DNA of 64,000 nucleotides from Pedobacter jeongneungensis (GTDB lineage: Bacteria; Bacteroidota; Bacteroidia; Sphingobacteriales; Sphingobacteriaceae): NCBI RefSeq assembly GCF_000633455.1, contig NZ_AYMG01000012.1, positions 124,001 to 188,000 on the forward strand, written 5' to 3'. A program made the translations under genes and the position numbers. Position 1 is the stretch's first letter. Every line of letters begins with the position of its first letter. Of this stretch, positions 43,384-52,047 are shown piece after piece. The notes under the pieces were generated by a model, which did not search any database, had not been told where the DNA came from, and saw nothing but the letters and a program-made list of their open reading frames with translations.

Positions 43384-45891
43384 CTATTTATTATCTCTTC
43401 GGAGGTATGCCGAAAGAAAAGATGCTGTCTTGCTCTCTTTGCATTTGATCAGTCCTTCAACCGGACCGCTATATAAAATTTTCCCGCCATTTTCACCTGC
43501 TCCCTGACCAATATCAATAACCCAGTCGCTTTGTGCAATAACCTGCATATCATGTTCAACCACCACAACTGTATTTCCTGCATCAGCCAGTTTATTGAAC
43601 TGCACTAACAACCGTTCAACGTCCGAGGGGTGAAGCCCGGTGGTGGGCTCATCAAGAACATACAGCGATGATCCTTTCTGGCTTTTTTGCAGTTCGGTGG
43701 CCAGTTTAATGCGCTGTGCCTCGCCACCTGAGAGTTCTGTTGCTGCCTGTCCAAGCCTGAGGTAACCAAGTCCTACCTCCCGCACAATATCAAGCGCCCG
43801 GTAAACCGCAGGATCCTCATCAAAAAAATCGCAGGCCTGATCTACGGTCATTTCCAGTATCTGGGCAATGTTTTTATCCTTATAGGTAACTTCAAGGGTT
43901 GCGGGATTATATCGTGATCCATTGCAGGTAGGGCAAGGAGTATATACACTCGGCAAAAACAGGAGTTCTACCATTACAAAACCTTCGCCAAGGCAGTGCG
44001 GGCACCTTCCTTTAGCTACGTTGAAAGAAAAACGTCCGGCATCATACCTGCGTTTTCTGGCGAGCGCGGTGTCGGCAAATCGTTTTCGTACCTGATCGAA
44101 CAAACCTGTATAGGTTGCGAGGTTTGATCTTGGCGTACGCCCTATGGGTCGTTGGTCAACCACAACCAACCGGGTGATTTCTGCCAGGCCGCCTGATATC
44201 TTTCCCTTAACCGGTGCAATGGCTGTTGATTCCGGTCCTTCCACGCGTTCTTCTCCGCTATCTGTTTTCTGTCCCAGGCCATCTGCAACCAATTCAACAA
44301 GAACCTGGCTAACCAGGCTGCTTTTCCCGGATCCGGATATTCCGGTAACGCAGGTGAGTACGCCCAGGGGGAAATCAATATTCACATTTTTCAGGTTATG
44401 ACGGCATGCCCCGGAAATGCTCAATTGGCCTGTGGCTTTTCTTGGGGTACGGATACCGGGAGTTTGATCATCAAATAAAAATGAAGCTGTAGTTGAATTA
44501 GTTATGCTTTTTAAACCTTCCGGCGGACCGCTGTAGAGAATCTGCCCTCCGTTTCCGCCGGCACCCGGTCCAACATCAACAATCCAGTCGGCATGTTTAA
44601 TCACCTCGATCTCATGCTCTACCACAAAAATACTGTTTCCTGCATTTTTCAGTTTGTCCAGAATGCCCAAAAGTGCCATTGTATCTGAAGGATGGAGGCC
44701 GGCCGAGGGTTCATCCAGAACATAGATGACACCAAAAAGATTTGAATGGACCTGGGTGGCGAGTCTTAAGCGCTGAAGTTCTCCCGGAGATAAAGTTGGT
44801 GTAGTACGTTTCAGGCTCAGGTAGCCAAGCCCGAGCTCCAGCATCACTTCGATCCGGGAAAGTATGTCTGCGCAGATCCGTTGCGTTACAATCTGTTTCT
44901 CTGATTGCGGGCCTTTTTGAGGAACCGCGTATTTTTTGAAAATGACCGAAAGTTCAGAGAGGGATAATCCTGAAAGTAGTGCAATATCTTTTCCATCAAA
45001 ACCAACCGAAAGTGATTCTTTTCTTAGTTTCTTGCCAAGGCATAAAGGGCAGGAGGCGCTGATCATGTACTGGTTTACCCTTTTCTTCATCAGTTCAGAC
45101 TGGCTCGAAGAAAATGTTTTGAGCACATAGGGCTTAGCACCGATGAAAGTACCCATGTAGTCCGGAGTCCTTTTGTTTTTTATGGCATTTGCCGTCTCCT
45201 GTGGAGTTAAACCGGGATAAACAGGCACTGTTGGGGTTTCCTCCGTAAAAAGTATCCATTCACGGTCTTTTGCCGGAAGATCTCTCCATGGAATATCTAC
45301 ATTATATCCCATCGATACCAGAATATCCCGCTGGTTTTGGCCCTGCCAGGCAACCGGCCATGAGGCAACCGCCCTTTCACGAATAGTGAGGCCGGGATCG
45401 GGAACCATGGTTTTTTCGGTTACTTCAAAAACACTGCCCAGTCCGTGACATTCAGGACATGCGCCTTCTGGCTTATTCGCAGAGAATCCTTCTGCATAAA
45501 TGATGGACTGGCCTTTTGGATAATCGCCGGCCCTTGAATATAACATGCGCAATAGGTTGGATAAGGTTGTTACGCTTCCCACAGTGGAGCGGGTACTTGC
45601 GCCACCGCGTTGCTGCTGGAGTGCTACAGCGGGCGGAAGCCCATCAATTGAGTCGACCTCTGGTACGCTCATCTGATTGAACAGCCTGCGGGCATATGGT
45701 GAGACCGATTCGAGATACCGGCGCTGTGCCTCAGCATACAGCGTTCCAAACGCAAGTGAAGATTTGCCCGATCCTGATACTCCGGTAAAAACTATGAGCT
45801 GATCTCTTGGAATATCGAGACTGATATCTTTAAGGTTATGTTCCCTTGCACCGCGGACCCTGATCACATTCCCATTTTCTTTCCCTGCCAT
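43384..45891 (-). CDS. UvrA2-type excinuclease ABC subunit
   Basis: 835 residues, shorter than housekeeping UvrA (about 940). Both ABC halves are present: Walker A GVSGSGKSS (37-45) and GISGSGKSS in the second half, with signatures LSPGELQRL and LSGGEAQRI. Zinc-binding clusters CPECHG, CPLC and CPHC/CPTC are retained. The missing portion corresponds to the UvrB-binding region after the first Walker A domain, the mark of class II UvrA proteins, which are linked to DNA-damage or drug tolerance (as DrrC). Solitary gene. Confidence 0.9.
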   Translation of the reverse strand: MAGKENGNVIRVRGAREHNLKDISLDIPRDQLIVFTGVSGSGKSSLAFGTLYAEAQRRYLESVSPYARRLFNQMSVPEVDSIDGLPPAVALQQQRGGASTRSTVGSVTTLSNLLRMLYSRAGDYPKGQSIIYAEGFSANKPEGACPECHGLGSVFEVTEKTMVPDPGLTIRERAVASWPVAWQGQNQRDILVSMGYNVDIPWRDLPAKDREWILFTEETPTVPVYPGLTPQETANAIKNKRTPDYMGTFIGAKPYVLKTFSSSQSELMKKRVNQYMISASCPLCLGKKLRKESLSVGFDGKDIALLSGLSLSELSVIFKKYAVPQKGPQSEKQIVTQRICADILSRIEVMLELGLGYLSLKRTTPTLSPGELQRLRLATQVHSNLFGVIYVLDEPSAGLHPSDTMALLGILDKLKNAGNSIFVVEHEIEVIKHADWIVDVGPGAGGNGGQILYSGPPEGLKSITNSTTASFLFDDQTPGIRTPRKATGQLSISGACRHNLKNVNIDFPLGVLTCVTGISGSGKSSLVSQVLVELVADGLGQKTDSGEERVEGPESTAIAPVKGKISGGLAEITRLVVVDQRPIGRTPRSNLATYTGLFDQVRKRFADTALARKRRYDAGRFSFNVAKGRCPHCLGEGFVMVELLFLPSVYTPCPTCNGSRYNPATLEVTYKDKNIAQILEMTVDQACDFFDEDPAVYRALDIVREVGLGYLRLGQAATELSGGEAQRIKLATELQKSQKGSSLYVLDEPTTGLHPSDVERLLVQFNKLADAGNTVVVVEHDMQVIAQSDWVIDIGQGAGENGGKILYSGPVEGLIKCKESKTASFLSAYLRRDNK

Positions 45892-46252
45892 ATTTCAATC
45901 ATTTTATTTTATGCAACAACCAAACGGCTGACTAGGTTTTATTAAAATGGATTTTACAGGTGAGTACCTTCTTCGAATTTACCTTCGATGGTATTGTTAA
46001 AATTTTGTGGTAAGCAGGAAAAATCACTAAATTATTATATGTAGTGTAATATTTACATTAACGTATTTTGTGAAAGGCTGGTTGAGAAAGAAACAGTTTA
46101 GATGTTATTGAATCAAAAAATGATATTTTCTCTACCGGAGTGGCCAATAAAGGCTAATTATTAATTTTATATTACAAAAGACATTGCTTACCTTTCGCAA
46201 CTAAAAATCCCGTATGGAAAGTCAAGTCTAAAACCTTAACCGTTCATCTAAT
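45892..46252. other. Divergent intergenic region
   Basis: Must hold the promoters for the UvrA2 gene (minus) and the Rsb operon (plus). AT-rich with no ORF, no strong hairpin and no clear TAnnTTTG match. The sequence is unremarkable. Confidence 0.5.
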
Positions 46253-47122
46253 ATGTCATTTAATACGCTGAAATTGCTACAAAAACAAAAAAAGAACATC
46301 CTTGAAACCTGGATGAAAAACCAACTCTCAGATGAGGGGCTTAGAGAAGACCTGATCAGCAATGAAGATCTTAGAACTCAGTCAGAAGAACTGATTTCTG
46401 CTTTGGTTGCTAATCTTTCAGGAGAGGACCTGGCTGACCTTGAAGGGGACAGCTGGAACCCGGTTATAGAAATATTAGGTGGTATAGCCATTACACGTGC
46501 CCGCCAAGGATTTTCCCCACGCGAAACAGGCAGGTTTGTACACACCCTAAAAGAAGCTCTGCTTGAGGTATTGCAGCACGAAGTTGAGGATCCAAAGCAA
46601 TTATTTGAGGAAAGCCTTAAAATAAACAGGGTTATGGATAACCTCAGTATTGTTACCTTCGAAACATTTATCAAAGGCAGAGAAGAAGTAATCCTCCGTC
46701 AAACCGATGAGATTGCAGAAATTTCAACTCCTGTGATCCGCGTATGGGATGGCATTTTAGCCCTTCCGATAATCGGCACTCTTGACAGTTCACGTACCCA
46801 GGTAGTTATGGAAAACCTGCTTCAGGAAATTGTGGAGACAGGCTCGAGCATTGCCATCCTTGATATTTCGGGTGTACCTGCTGTAGATTCGCTTGTGGCC
46901 CAGCACCTGATTAAAACAGTTAGCGCAACCCGTTTAATGGGTGCAGAATGTATAATTAGTGGTATCAGACCGGAAATAGCACAAACCGTTGTTCACCTTG
47001 GTATAGATCTATCCAATATTATAACCAAAGCAACATTGGCAAGTGCATTATCTTATGCATTTAAAGTGTTAAGGCTAGAGGTTCGTAAAAGCAGTTCTGT
47101 TCAAAAATCTAATAGTTTATAA
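46253..47122 (+). CDS. RsbR-like stressosome protein (sensor plus STAS domain)
   Basis: 289 residues. N-terminal helical domain (about 1-150) of the RsbR sensor type, then a STAS domain (about 160-275). The phosphorylation sites of B. subtilis RsbR (T171, T205) correspond to S213 in DISGVPAVDS and T245 in GIRPEIAQT. RsbR and RsbS form the stressosome scaffold that holds RsbT until stress. First gene of a five-gene operon; the next gene starts 2 nt later. Confidence 0.9.
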   Translation: MSFNTLKLLQKQKKNILETWMKNQLSDEGLREDLISNEDLRTQSEELISALVANLSGEDLADLEGDSWNPVIEILGGIAITRARQGFSPRETGRFVHTLKEALLEVLQHEVEDPKQLFEESLKINRVMDNLSIVTFETFIKGREEVILRQTDEIAEISTPVIRVWDGILALPIIGTLDSSRTQVVMENLLQEIVETGSSIAILDISGVPAVDSLVAQHLIKTVSATRLMGAECIISGIRPEIAQTVVHLGIDLSNIITKATLASALSYAFKVLRLEVRKSSSVQKSNSL

Positions 47123-47124
47123 AA

Positions 47125-47532
47125 ATGGATAAAATTCCTATTCTTAGGATGGGAAACTTTCTGCTGGTAACCATTCAGGTTGACCTTTATGACAGGCTTG
47201 CGCTTGATCTTGAGGCTGACCTGGTTCAAATGGTGAATAAAACCAGTTCGAAAGGTGTACTGATTGATATTTCGGCAGTGTCCATAGTCGATTCCTTTAT
47301 GGGGCGTATTATCGGCAACATTGCAAGCATGTCCAAAATCCTGGATGCTGAAACTGTGGTGGTGGGAATGCAGCCTGCTGTAGCCATAACGCTAATTGAG
47401 TTAGGACTGCCGCTAAAAGGTGTGCATACCGCGCTTGATGTTGAAAGAGGGATGAACCTGCTAAAGTCTATGATAGGGGATGATCACGGGGACGAAGACG
47501 AAACCGATGATGATGATACTTTCACTGAGTAA
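47125..47532 (+). CDS. RsbS-like STAS protein
   Basis: 135 residues. Very close to RsbS of Bacillus in the core: DISAVSIVDSFMGR with the phosphorylation serine S57, and DAETVVVGMQPAVAITLIELG. It adds an acidic tail (GDDHGDEDETDDDDTFTE) of about 18 residues not usual in the family, which partly overlaps the next gene. It binds and inhibits RsbT until phosphorylated. Confidence 0.92.
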   Translation: MDKIPILRMGNFLLVTIQVDLYDRLALDLEADLVQMVNKTSSKGVLIDISAVSIVDSFMGRIIGNIASMSKILDAETVVVGMQPAVAITLIELGLPLKGVHTALDVERGMNLLKSMIGDDHGDEDETDDDDTFTE

Positions 47533-47926
47533 AGATACCGTTCAGGTGCAAAGGGAACAGGATGTAGTTCTTTTGCGCAACAGGATCCGCGAGGCTGCCG
47601 TAAAGATTAAGATGGGCTTGGTTAACCAGACCAAGCTTATTACCGCTGCAAGTGAGCTGCTCCGGAATATGCTGCGTTACGGCGGTGGTGGCAACTGCCT
47701 AATTGAAGTGGTAACACGCGGTCGCGACAATGGCGTAAGACTTACCTTTTCAGACAAGGGGCCTGGTATTGAAGATATTGCTGCAGCCATGCGCGATGGT
47801 TTTTCTACAGGAAAGAGTCTCGGGCTCGGACTGCCCGGCGCAAAGAGATTATGTAACGAATTTGATTTAAAGAGCAAGCCCGGTGAGGGGACAGTTGTGA
47901 TGATATTAAAATGGGCAAATGGTTGA
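47507..47926 (+). CDS. RsbT-like serine kinase / anti-sigma regulatory factor
   Basis: 139 residues from the ATG at 47507; ATGs at 47510 and 47513 are equally plausible. GHKL ATPase motifs: N-box SELLRNMLRY, FSDKGPGIEDI, and SLGLGLPGAKRLCNEF then GEGT. Overlaps the RsbS gene by about 20 nt and the next gene by 8 nt. It phosphorylates RsbS and RsbR and, when free, activates the downstream phosphatase. Confidence 0.9.
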   Translation: MMMILSLSKDTVQVQREQDVVLLRNRIREAAVKIKMGLVNQTKLITAASELLRNMLRYGGGGNCLIEVVTRGRDNGVRLTFSDKGPGIEDIAAAMRDGFSTGKSLGLGLPGAKRLCNEFDLKSKPGEGTVVMILKWANG

Positions 47927-48923
47927 TGCTACACATGTAAGCCTTCAGGCTAACGACAGAAGTTATTTTTCACTGCTAAAAAAGGAAATCCATCAGCGTT
48001 TGATGGATGCCGGAATGGAAGCGGGCAGGATTGCAGAGGTAGATATTATCGTTGCAGAAATGACAAGCAACCTGTTTAAATATGCAGATGAGGGAGAAAT
48101 CCTCTTTGGTAATTTTACTGAAAACGGAGTGCAATATGTCGAACTTATCAGTATAGACAGCGGGCCGGGGATGCAAAATCCGGCCAGGATGATGATGGAC
48201 GGTATTTCGACCAGCAATACCCTTGGTGCAGGTTTGGGAAGCATTAAAAGGCTTTCGGATACCTTCGATATTTATTCGCTTGCCGGCTGGGGCACAATTT
48301 TGCTGAGCCGGATTTATATAGGTGAACCTCCCGCCAGAACTGGCTTAACCGTTAGACCGATAGTGGTTAGTAAACCCGGCGAGAAAGTTAGCGGCGATGG
48401 ATTTCTGTTGAAAACCAATGGTCTCGACCTTAAGCTTATGCTTGGAGATGGTTTAGGCCACGGCCCTGAGGCCAATAAGGCGGTAAATGAAGCGGCTGCG
48501 GCGTTCAGGGTATTTCCCGACAGCAGTCCGGTTGAAAACCTTCGCTTTATCCATTCCTCCATCCGCAAAACCCGGGGTATGGTTGCCAATATCACTCATT
48601 ACAACAGCGAAAAACGGGAATGGTCATCTTCAGGAATCGGAAATATTGCAGCAAAGTGGATCGGGCCATCGGCATCCAAAAACCACATGTCATATAACGG
48701 GATTGTCGGGCACAATATTCCAACAACGATGAATGATCAAATTTACAGCACGGCCGAGTATAACCAGCTGGTTTTATGTTCAGATGGGATAAAAACAAGG
48801 TGGGAAATCACCAAATATCCCGGAATTTTAAAACATGATCCATCCATTTTAGCAGCGTGTATTTATAAAGACCATGCACGCAGGACCGATGATATGTCAG
48901 TTATAATCATTAAAGTTCGTTAA
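47919..48923 (+). CDS. Fusion of RsbT-like ATPase and PP2C (SpoIIE/RsbX-like) phosphatase
   Basis: 334 residues. Residues about 1-130 are a GHKL ATPase domain (VAEMTSNLFKYADEG N-box, IDSGPGM, GLGSIKRLSD). Residues about 140-334 are a PP2C phosphatase with LMLGDGLGHG and LCSDGI metal-binding motifs ending in TDDMSVIII. It is thus an ATPase plus RsbX-type phosphatase in one chain, which could both bind and dephosphorylate partner proteins. Overlaps the RsbT gene by 8 nt. Confidence 0.88.
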   Translation: MVDATHVSLQANDRSYFSLLKKEIHQRLMDAGMEAGRIAEVDIIVAEMTSNLFKYADEGEILFGNFTENGVQYVELISIDSGPGMQNPARMMMDGISTSNTLGAGLGSIKRLSDTFDIYSLAGWGTILLSRIYIGEPPARTGLTVRPIVVSKPGEKVSGDGFLLKTNGLDLKLMLGDGLGHGPEANKAVNEAAAAFRVFPDSSPVENLRFIHSSIRKTRGMVANITHYNSEKREWSSSGIGNIAAKWIGPSASKNHMSYNGIVGHNIPTTMNDQIYSTAEYNQLVLCSDGIKTRWEITKYPGILKHDPSILAACIYKDHARRTDDMSVIIIKVR

Positions 48924-48924
48924 T

Positions 48925-50118
48925 ATGAAAGAAATCCTTGATATTTCTCTTGAAAATGAAATGGACCTGGTATTGGCACACCGCCGTTCTATGCAGGTAG
49001 GTGAACAGTTGGGATTAACCGTTGCTACGCGAACAACATTTGCTACTGCGGTATCGGAGGTGGCCAGAACAGCTATCGAATACACTGATAACGGAAGGGT
49101 AAACATCATTATTTCCGGAAAATTTCCGCGTTATTCATTATATGCGCATATTGTTTTCGATTCCGACCAGGTTTTCAGGGCCAGCGACGAAGGCTTTTTT
49201 TATGCCAAAAAACTGCTTCCTGATTTCACCTTTAATTCATCGGGAAATGCCTATGTGATCAAAATGAGCCTCGGGCTTCCCCGTTCACTTAAACTAGATG
49301 AACCAAAACTGGTTCTTTTGAAGGCCTATTTCGAAAATGTAGAGCCTTTAAATGCATACGAGGAGATTAAAAACAAAAATAGCCACCTTAATAGGCTTAC
49401 CGGTGAGCAGGAAGAAGAAATCCGCATGCGCCGGGAACTTGATGAAAAGAAGAAAGAATTTATTTCCATTGCCAGTCATGAACTAAAAACTCCAATAACC
49501 GTAGTAAAGGCATATACCCAGATGCTAAAAAACCTGAAGGGCGAATATTCCGAAAGAGTATCAGGGGTACTGGATAAGCTTGACCTGCAGACAAGTAAGC
49601 TGTCGCTTCTTGCCCAGCAGTTAATGGATGTGTCAAAAATCGAGAATGGCAGCCTGCAGTATGACCTGGTAGAAGTCGATCTGAATTCTTTTATAAAAGA
49701 GGCACTCGAAATCCTGTCGAGTGTTCATATTGGAAACGAGATTAAGTTAACACTTGGCGAAAACTGCCGGATAAAGGCAGATCCGTTACGCTTAGAGCAG
49801 GTGCTCACCAATCTGCTGGGAAACGCAGTAAAGTATTCGCCAAAAAATTCCGCCATTGAGGTGTTAACCAAACTTTCTCCTGACGGGAAAAACATAACAG
49901 TTACAGTTACAGACTGTGGGCTTGGCATGTCAAAGGAGGGTATCGAACGTATATTTGATAAATTTTACCGTCTGGAAGAGGTAAGCAATTCTCATCCGGG
50001 CCTGGGTATGGGCCTTTATATTACTTCAAAGATTATATCCGATCATGGCGGACGAATCTGGGTTGAGAGTGTGCCGAATGAAGGATCATCTTTTTCGTTC
50101 GCCTTTCCTGTGTGTTAA
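48925..50118 (+). CDS. Histidine kinase with RsbT-like N-terminal domain
   Basis: 397 residues, no membrane segment. Residues about 1-125 resemble a degenerate GHKL domain of RsbT (VSEVARTAIEYTDNGRVNIII). A coiled-coil linker (about 145-178) leads to a HisKA domain with H185 in SIASHELKTP and a HATPase domain (LLGNAVKYSP, DCGLGMS, HPGLGMGLYI, GSSFSFAFP). It starts 1 nt after the previous gene, so it is the operon's fifth gene. It probably carries the output of the partner-switching system to a response regulator not in this window. Confidence 0.9.
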   Translation: MKEILDISLENEMDLVLAHRRSMQVGEQLGLTVATRTTFATAVSEVARTAIEYTDNGRVNIIISGKFPRYSLYAHIVFDSDQVFRASDEGFFYAKKLLPDFTFNSSGNAYVIKMSLGLPRSLKLDEPKLVLLKAYFENVEPLNAYEEIKNKNSHLNRLTGEQEEEIRMRRELDEKKKEFISIASHELKTPITVVKAYTQMLKNLKGEYSERVSGVLDKLDLQTSKLSLLAQQLMDVSKIENGSLQYDLVEVDLNSFIKEALEILSSVHIGNEIKLTLGENCRIKADPLRLEQVLTNLLGNAVKYSPKNSAIEVLTKLSPDGKNITVTVTDCGLGMSKEGIERIFDKFYRLEEVSNSHPGLGMGLYITSKIISDHGGRIWVESVPNEGSSFSFAFPVC

Positions 50119-50213
50119 TAAATTATAGACTATATTATCTTGCCGCATCGTAAACAACTACTGCTCAATTATTATAGGCTGGTAATTGCGGACAGCTTAT
50201 TTTAGCCGGTTTT

Positions 50214-50423
50214 CTATCTCCCGATAATTTCATTGATCAGTGCAGCATGAAGTTCAGGGCCGCCCTGTTGTGGCTTAAGGTCAATTTTAAAAAGGGCTAT
50301 TTCTTCAGAGAGCTGCTCATAGCTGGCAAAAGATGCTAAAATTGATGGTGACCTAAATTATGGATTACAAGGAAGAAGCAAAGAAAATTTAACGGAGAAT
50401 GGCATACCTGCATTTTCCATCAT
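50214..50423 (-). pseudogene. Possible remnant of a small gene with an internal stop
   Basis: On the minus strand an ATG at 50423 opens a frame that reads MMENAGMPFSVKFSLLLPCNP, stops (TAA at 50355-50357), then continues in the same frame with SILASFASYEQLSEEIALFK and LKPQQGGPELHAALINEIIG to a TAG at 50214-50216. The second part has protein-like composition. No family recognised. It may be a broken gene or chance. The rest of 50119-50529 is AT-rich with nothing recognised. Confidence 0.3.
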
Positions 50424-50529
50424 GAGAAGTTTAATTTTTACTTAAATGAAATTATAGGTAATATTCAAAACCTTCTTAAAAGGATATTGTTTATCCTAAA
50501 TAAAAATTGCTGTCTATACCCGCTCAATT

Positions 50530-50946
50530 ATGAAATTTTTAATCCCAAATGCCTTGGCCAGGGTTTTCCTATGTGCTGCCATACCGCTTTTATCTTTCAG
50601 TGCATCTGCAGCAGACAATTTTCCTTATGGATGTATTATTTTTTATGATGGTGCGGAACGCGTTTTTACTGATTTTCAGGGTATTGATCCGGTAGGAGGT
50701 GCAAGGACTTATTCATTGGCAACAAGTTATAAACAGGGAACCGGCAACTGTGAGGTGAGGGTCGATTTTTCTACCCCATATTCGGGCGGCTGCAGTGTTA
50801 CCGGAGTAACAAATGGATCGAATGTTACCATTGCAGAAGTGTACAATTGTTCGATTGACCACGGGACGGCATTTTTTATGGTTTTATTAGGATTGACCGG
50901 GGTTGTTGCCATACGCAAAACAGATAAAAATGATTTTGAGGATTAA
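50530..50946 (+). CDS. Secreted small protein with C-terminal membrane helix
   Basis: 138 residues. Signal peptide to about residue 28 (ASAAD). The mature part has four cysteines (GCIIF, NCEVR, GCSVT, NCSI) that could form disulfides, then a hydrophobic segment (FFMVLLGLTGVVAI) followed by a basic and acidic tail RKTDKNDFED. The shape resembles sorting signals but no defined anchor motif is present. Function unknown. Confidence 0.65.
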   Translation: MKFLIPNALARVFLCAAIPLLSFSASAADNFPYGCIIFYDGAERVFTDFQGIDPVGGARTYSLATSYKQGTGNCEVRVDFSTPYSGGCSVTGVTNGSNVTIAEVYNCSIDHGTAFFMVLLGLTGVVAIRKTDKNDFED

Positions 50947-51132
50947 ATGGTACTAATTGTTATTCCTGCCATTTATAGATTGATTTTGAAGGAATATATG
51001 TAAAAATAATCTCTGAGGAGATGCCGCCTTTTGCTTATTCTGCCAAAGCATTATGGATGCGAGAGAAGCAGTTGAAAGTGAAATCAACATTTTTGTGATA
51101 CTATTCAAAGATTTAAAGAAATTAAGGCGTCA

Positions 51133-51681
51133 ATGGAGATTTTGAAATTACTAAGTAAAAGGTTAAGGTCAATTATATCAGGCCATATGGGACAATATTC
51201 GAACGTATTTAAGGAAAACCTGATGGCTGGCTCAAAAACGGTAGTTCTTGATTACCTTTTTGGTGAAGGAGACGACATAAACGCCTATCAACTGGTACGG
51301 TTTGCAGAAAGTGAGCCCTGGAATGTATTATGCAATGGCTATCTTCTGGGCCGCTTAAATAAAGCGAACGGAGCCTGGGTAGAGGTAAATAACGGAAGTT
51401 TAGGAGAAGAAAGGATACTTTCAATCGGTAAGTTTATAGATAGTCAACATTTCAACCTGCTGCCCGATAAGATTAAAGTCCACTGGGAAGAATCTGTTCA
51501 GGAGGTGATCATGAATAATGATAGCAGTTACATGGTAGTTTGCAAGGCAGGAATAGAATTTAACCGCTTTAGGCTGATGTTTTGCTCATTTATCCACGAA
51601 CTTGTTAAAGAAGAATGGGCTGTCACTTTCAAAGTTTATAACGCTACATTCAGCGATGATTTCGAAATAGAAGTACTGTGA
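51133..51681 (+). CDS. Protein of unknown function
   Basis: 182 residues, soluble, no signal peptide. The visible features are a mixed alpha/beta pattern and the segments AESEPWNVLCNGYLLGRLNKANGAW and MVVCKAGIEFNRFRLMF. No family recognised and no operon partner on the same strand. Confidence 0.6.
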   Translation: MEILKLLSKRLRSIISGHMGQYSNVFKENLMAGSKTVVLDYLFGEGDDINAYQLVRFAESEPWNVLCNGYLLGRLNKANGAWVEVNNGSLGEERILSIGKFIDSQHFNLLPDKIKVHWEESVQEVIMNNDSSYMVVCKAGIEFNRFRLMFCSFIHELVKEEWAVTFKVYNATFSDDFEIEVL

Positions 51682-51752
51682 GGCAGATTGAAATAAATTG
51701 CATTTGATTGAGTCATATTAGAAAAGCTATCTCGGCTTAAATACCATTAAAC

Positions 51753-51780
51753 CAAAAAAGACGCAATTTCTTGCGTCTTT
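51753..51780 (-). terminator. Terminator of the tRNA-Lys gene
   Basis: A perfect 10-bp stem (51757-51766 with 51771-51780) around a 4-nt loop, followed on the minus strand by six T residues. It begins 4 nt after the tRNA 3' end. Confidence 0.88.
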
Positions 51781-51783
51781 CTG

Positions 51784-51856
51784 TGATCCCGCTGGGATTC
51801 GAACCCAGGACCACTACATTAAAAGTGTAATGCTCTACCAGCTGAGCTACGGAATC
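51784..51856 (-). tRNA. tRNA-Lys (anticodon TTT)
   Basis: 73 nt on the minus strand. Acceptor stem GATTCCG pairs with CGGGATC (one T-G pair), discriminator A. D-arm AGCTC..GAGC, anticodon loop CTTTTAA with TTT, T-arm with GGTTCGAATCC. CCA is not encoded. Confidence 0.95.
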
Positions 51857-52047
51857 ATTTCCTTTTGTTTAAGGAGGTGCAAATATAGATATTTATCCTT
51901 TTCCTGCAAACATTTTTAGAAAATGTTTTTGATGTTTTTTGCGTCAATTAAAATTAGTATTTATAACTGACTGATTCTAAATTTTGTAAGGCTGAAAATA
52001 ATTTTAAAATTTATTTTAAATCTCGCAGTTATTTCAAAAATCGGCTT

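Noticed and set aside
43300..43440. Short plus-strand coding frame after the UvrA2 gene
   Set aside because: It has no start codon, begins after a stop in a low-complexity region, and most of it is antisense to the UvrA2 end.
47480..47506. Longer start for the RsbT gene at 47480
   Set aside because: It would overlap the RsbS coding region by 53 nt and add residues not seen in RsbT proteins.
50530..50946. Sortase or PEP-CTERM sorting signal in the small secreted protein
   Set aside because: A C-terminal helix with a charged tail is present, but there is no LPxTG or PEP motif before it.
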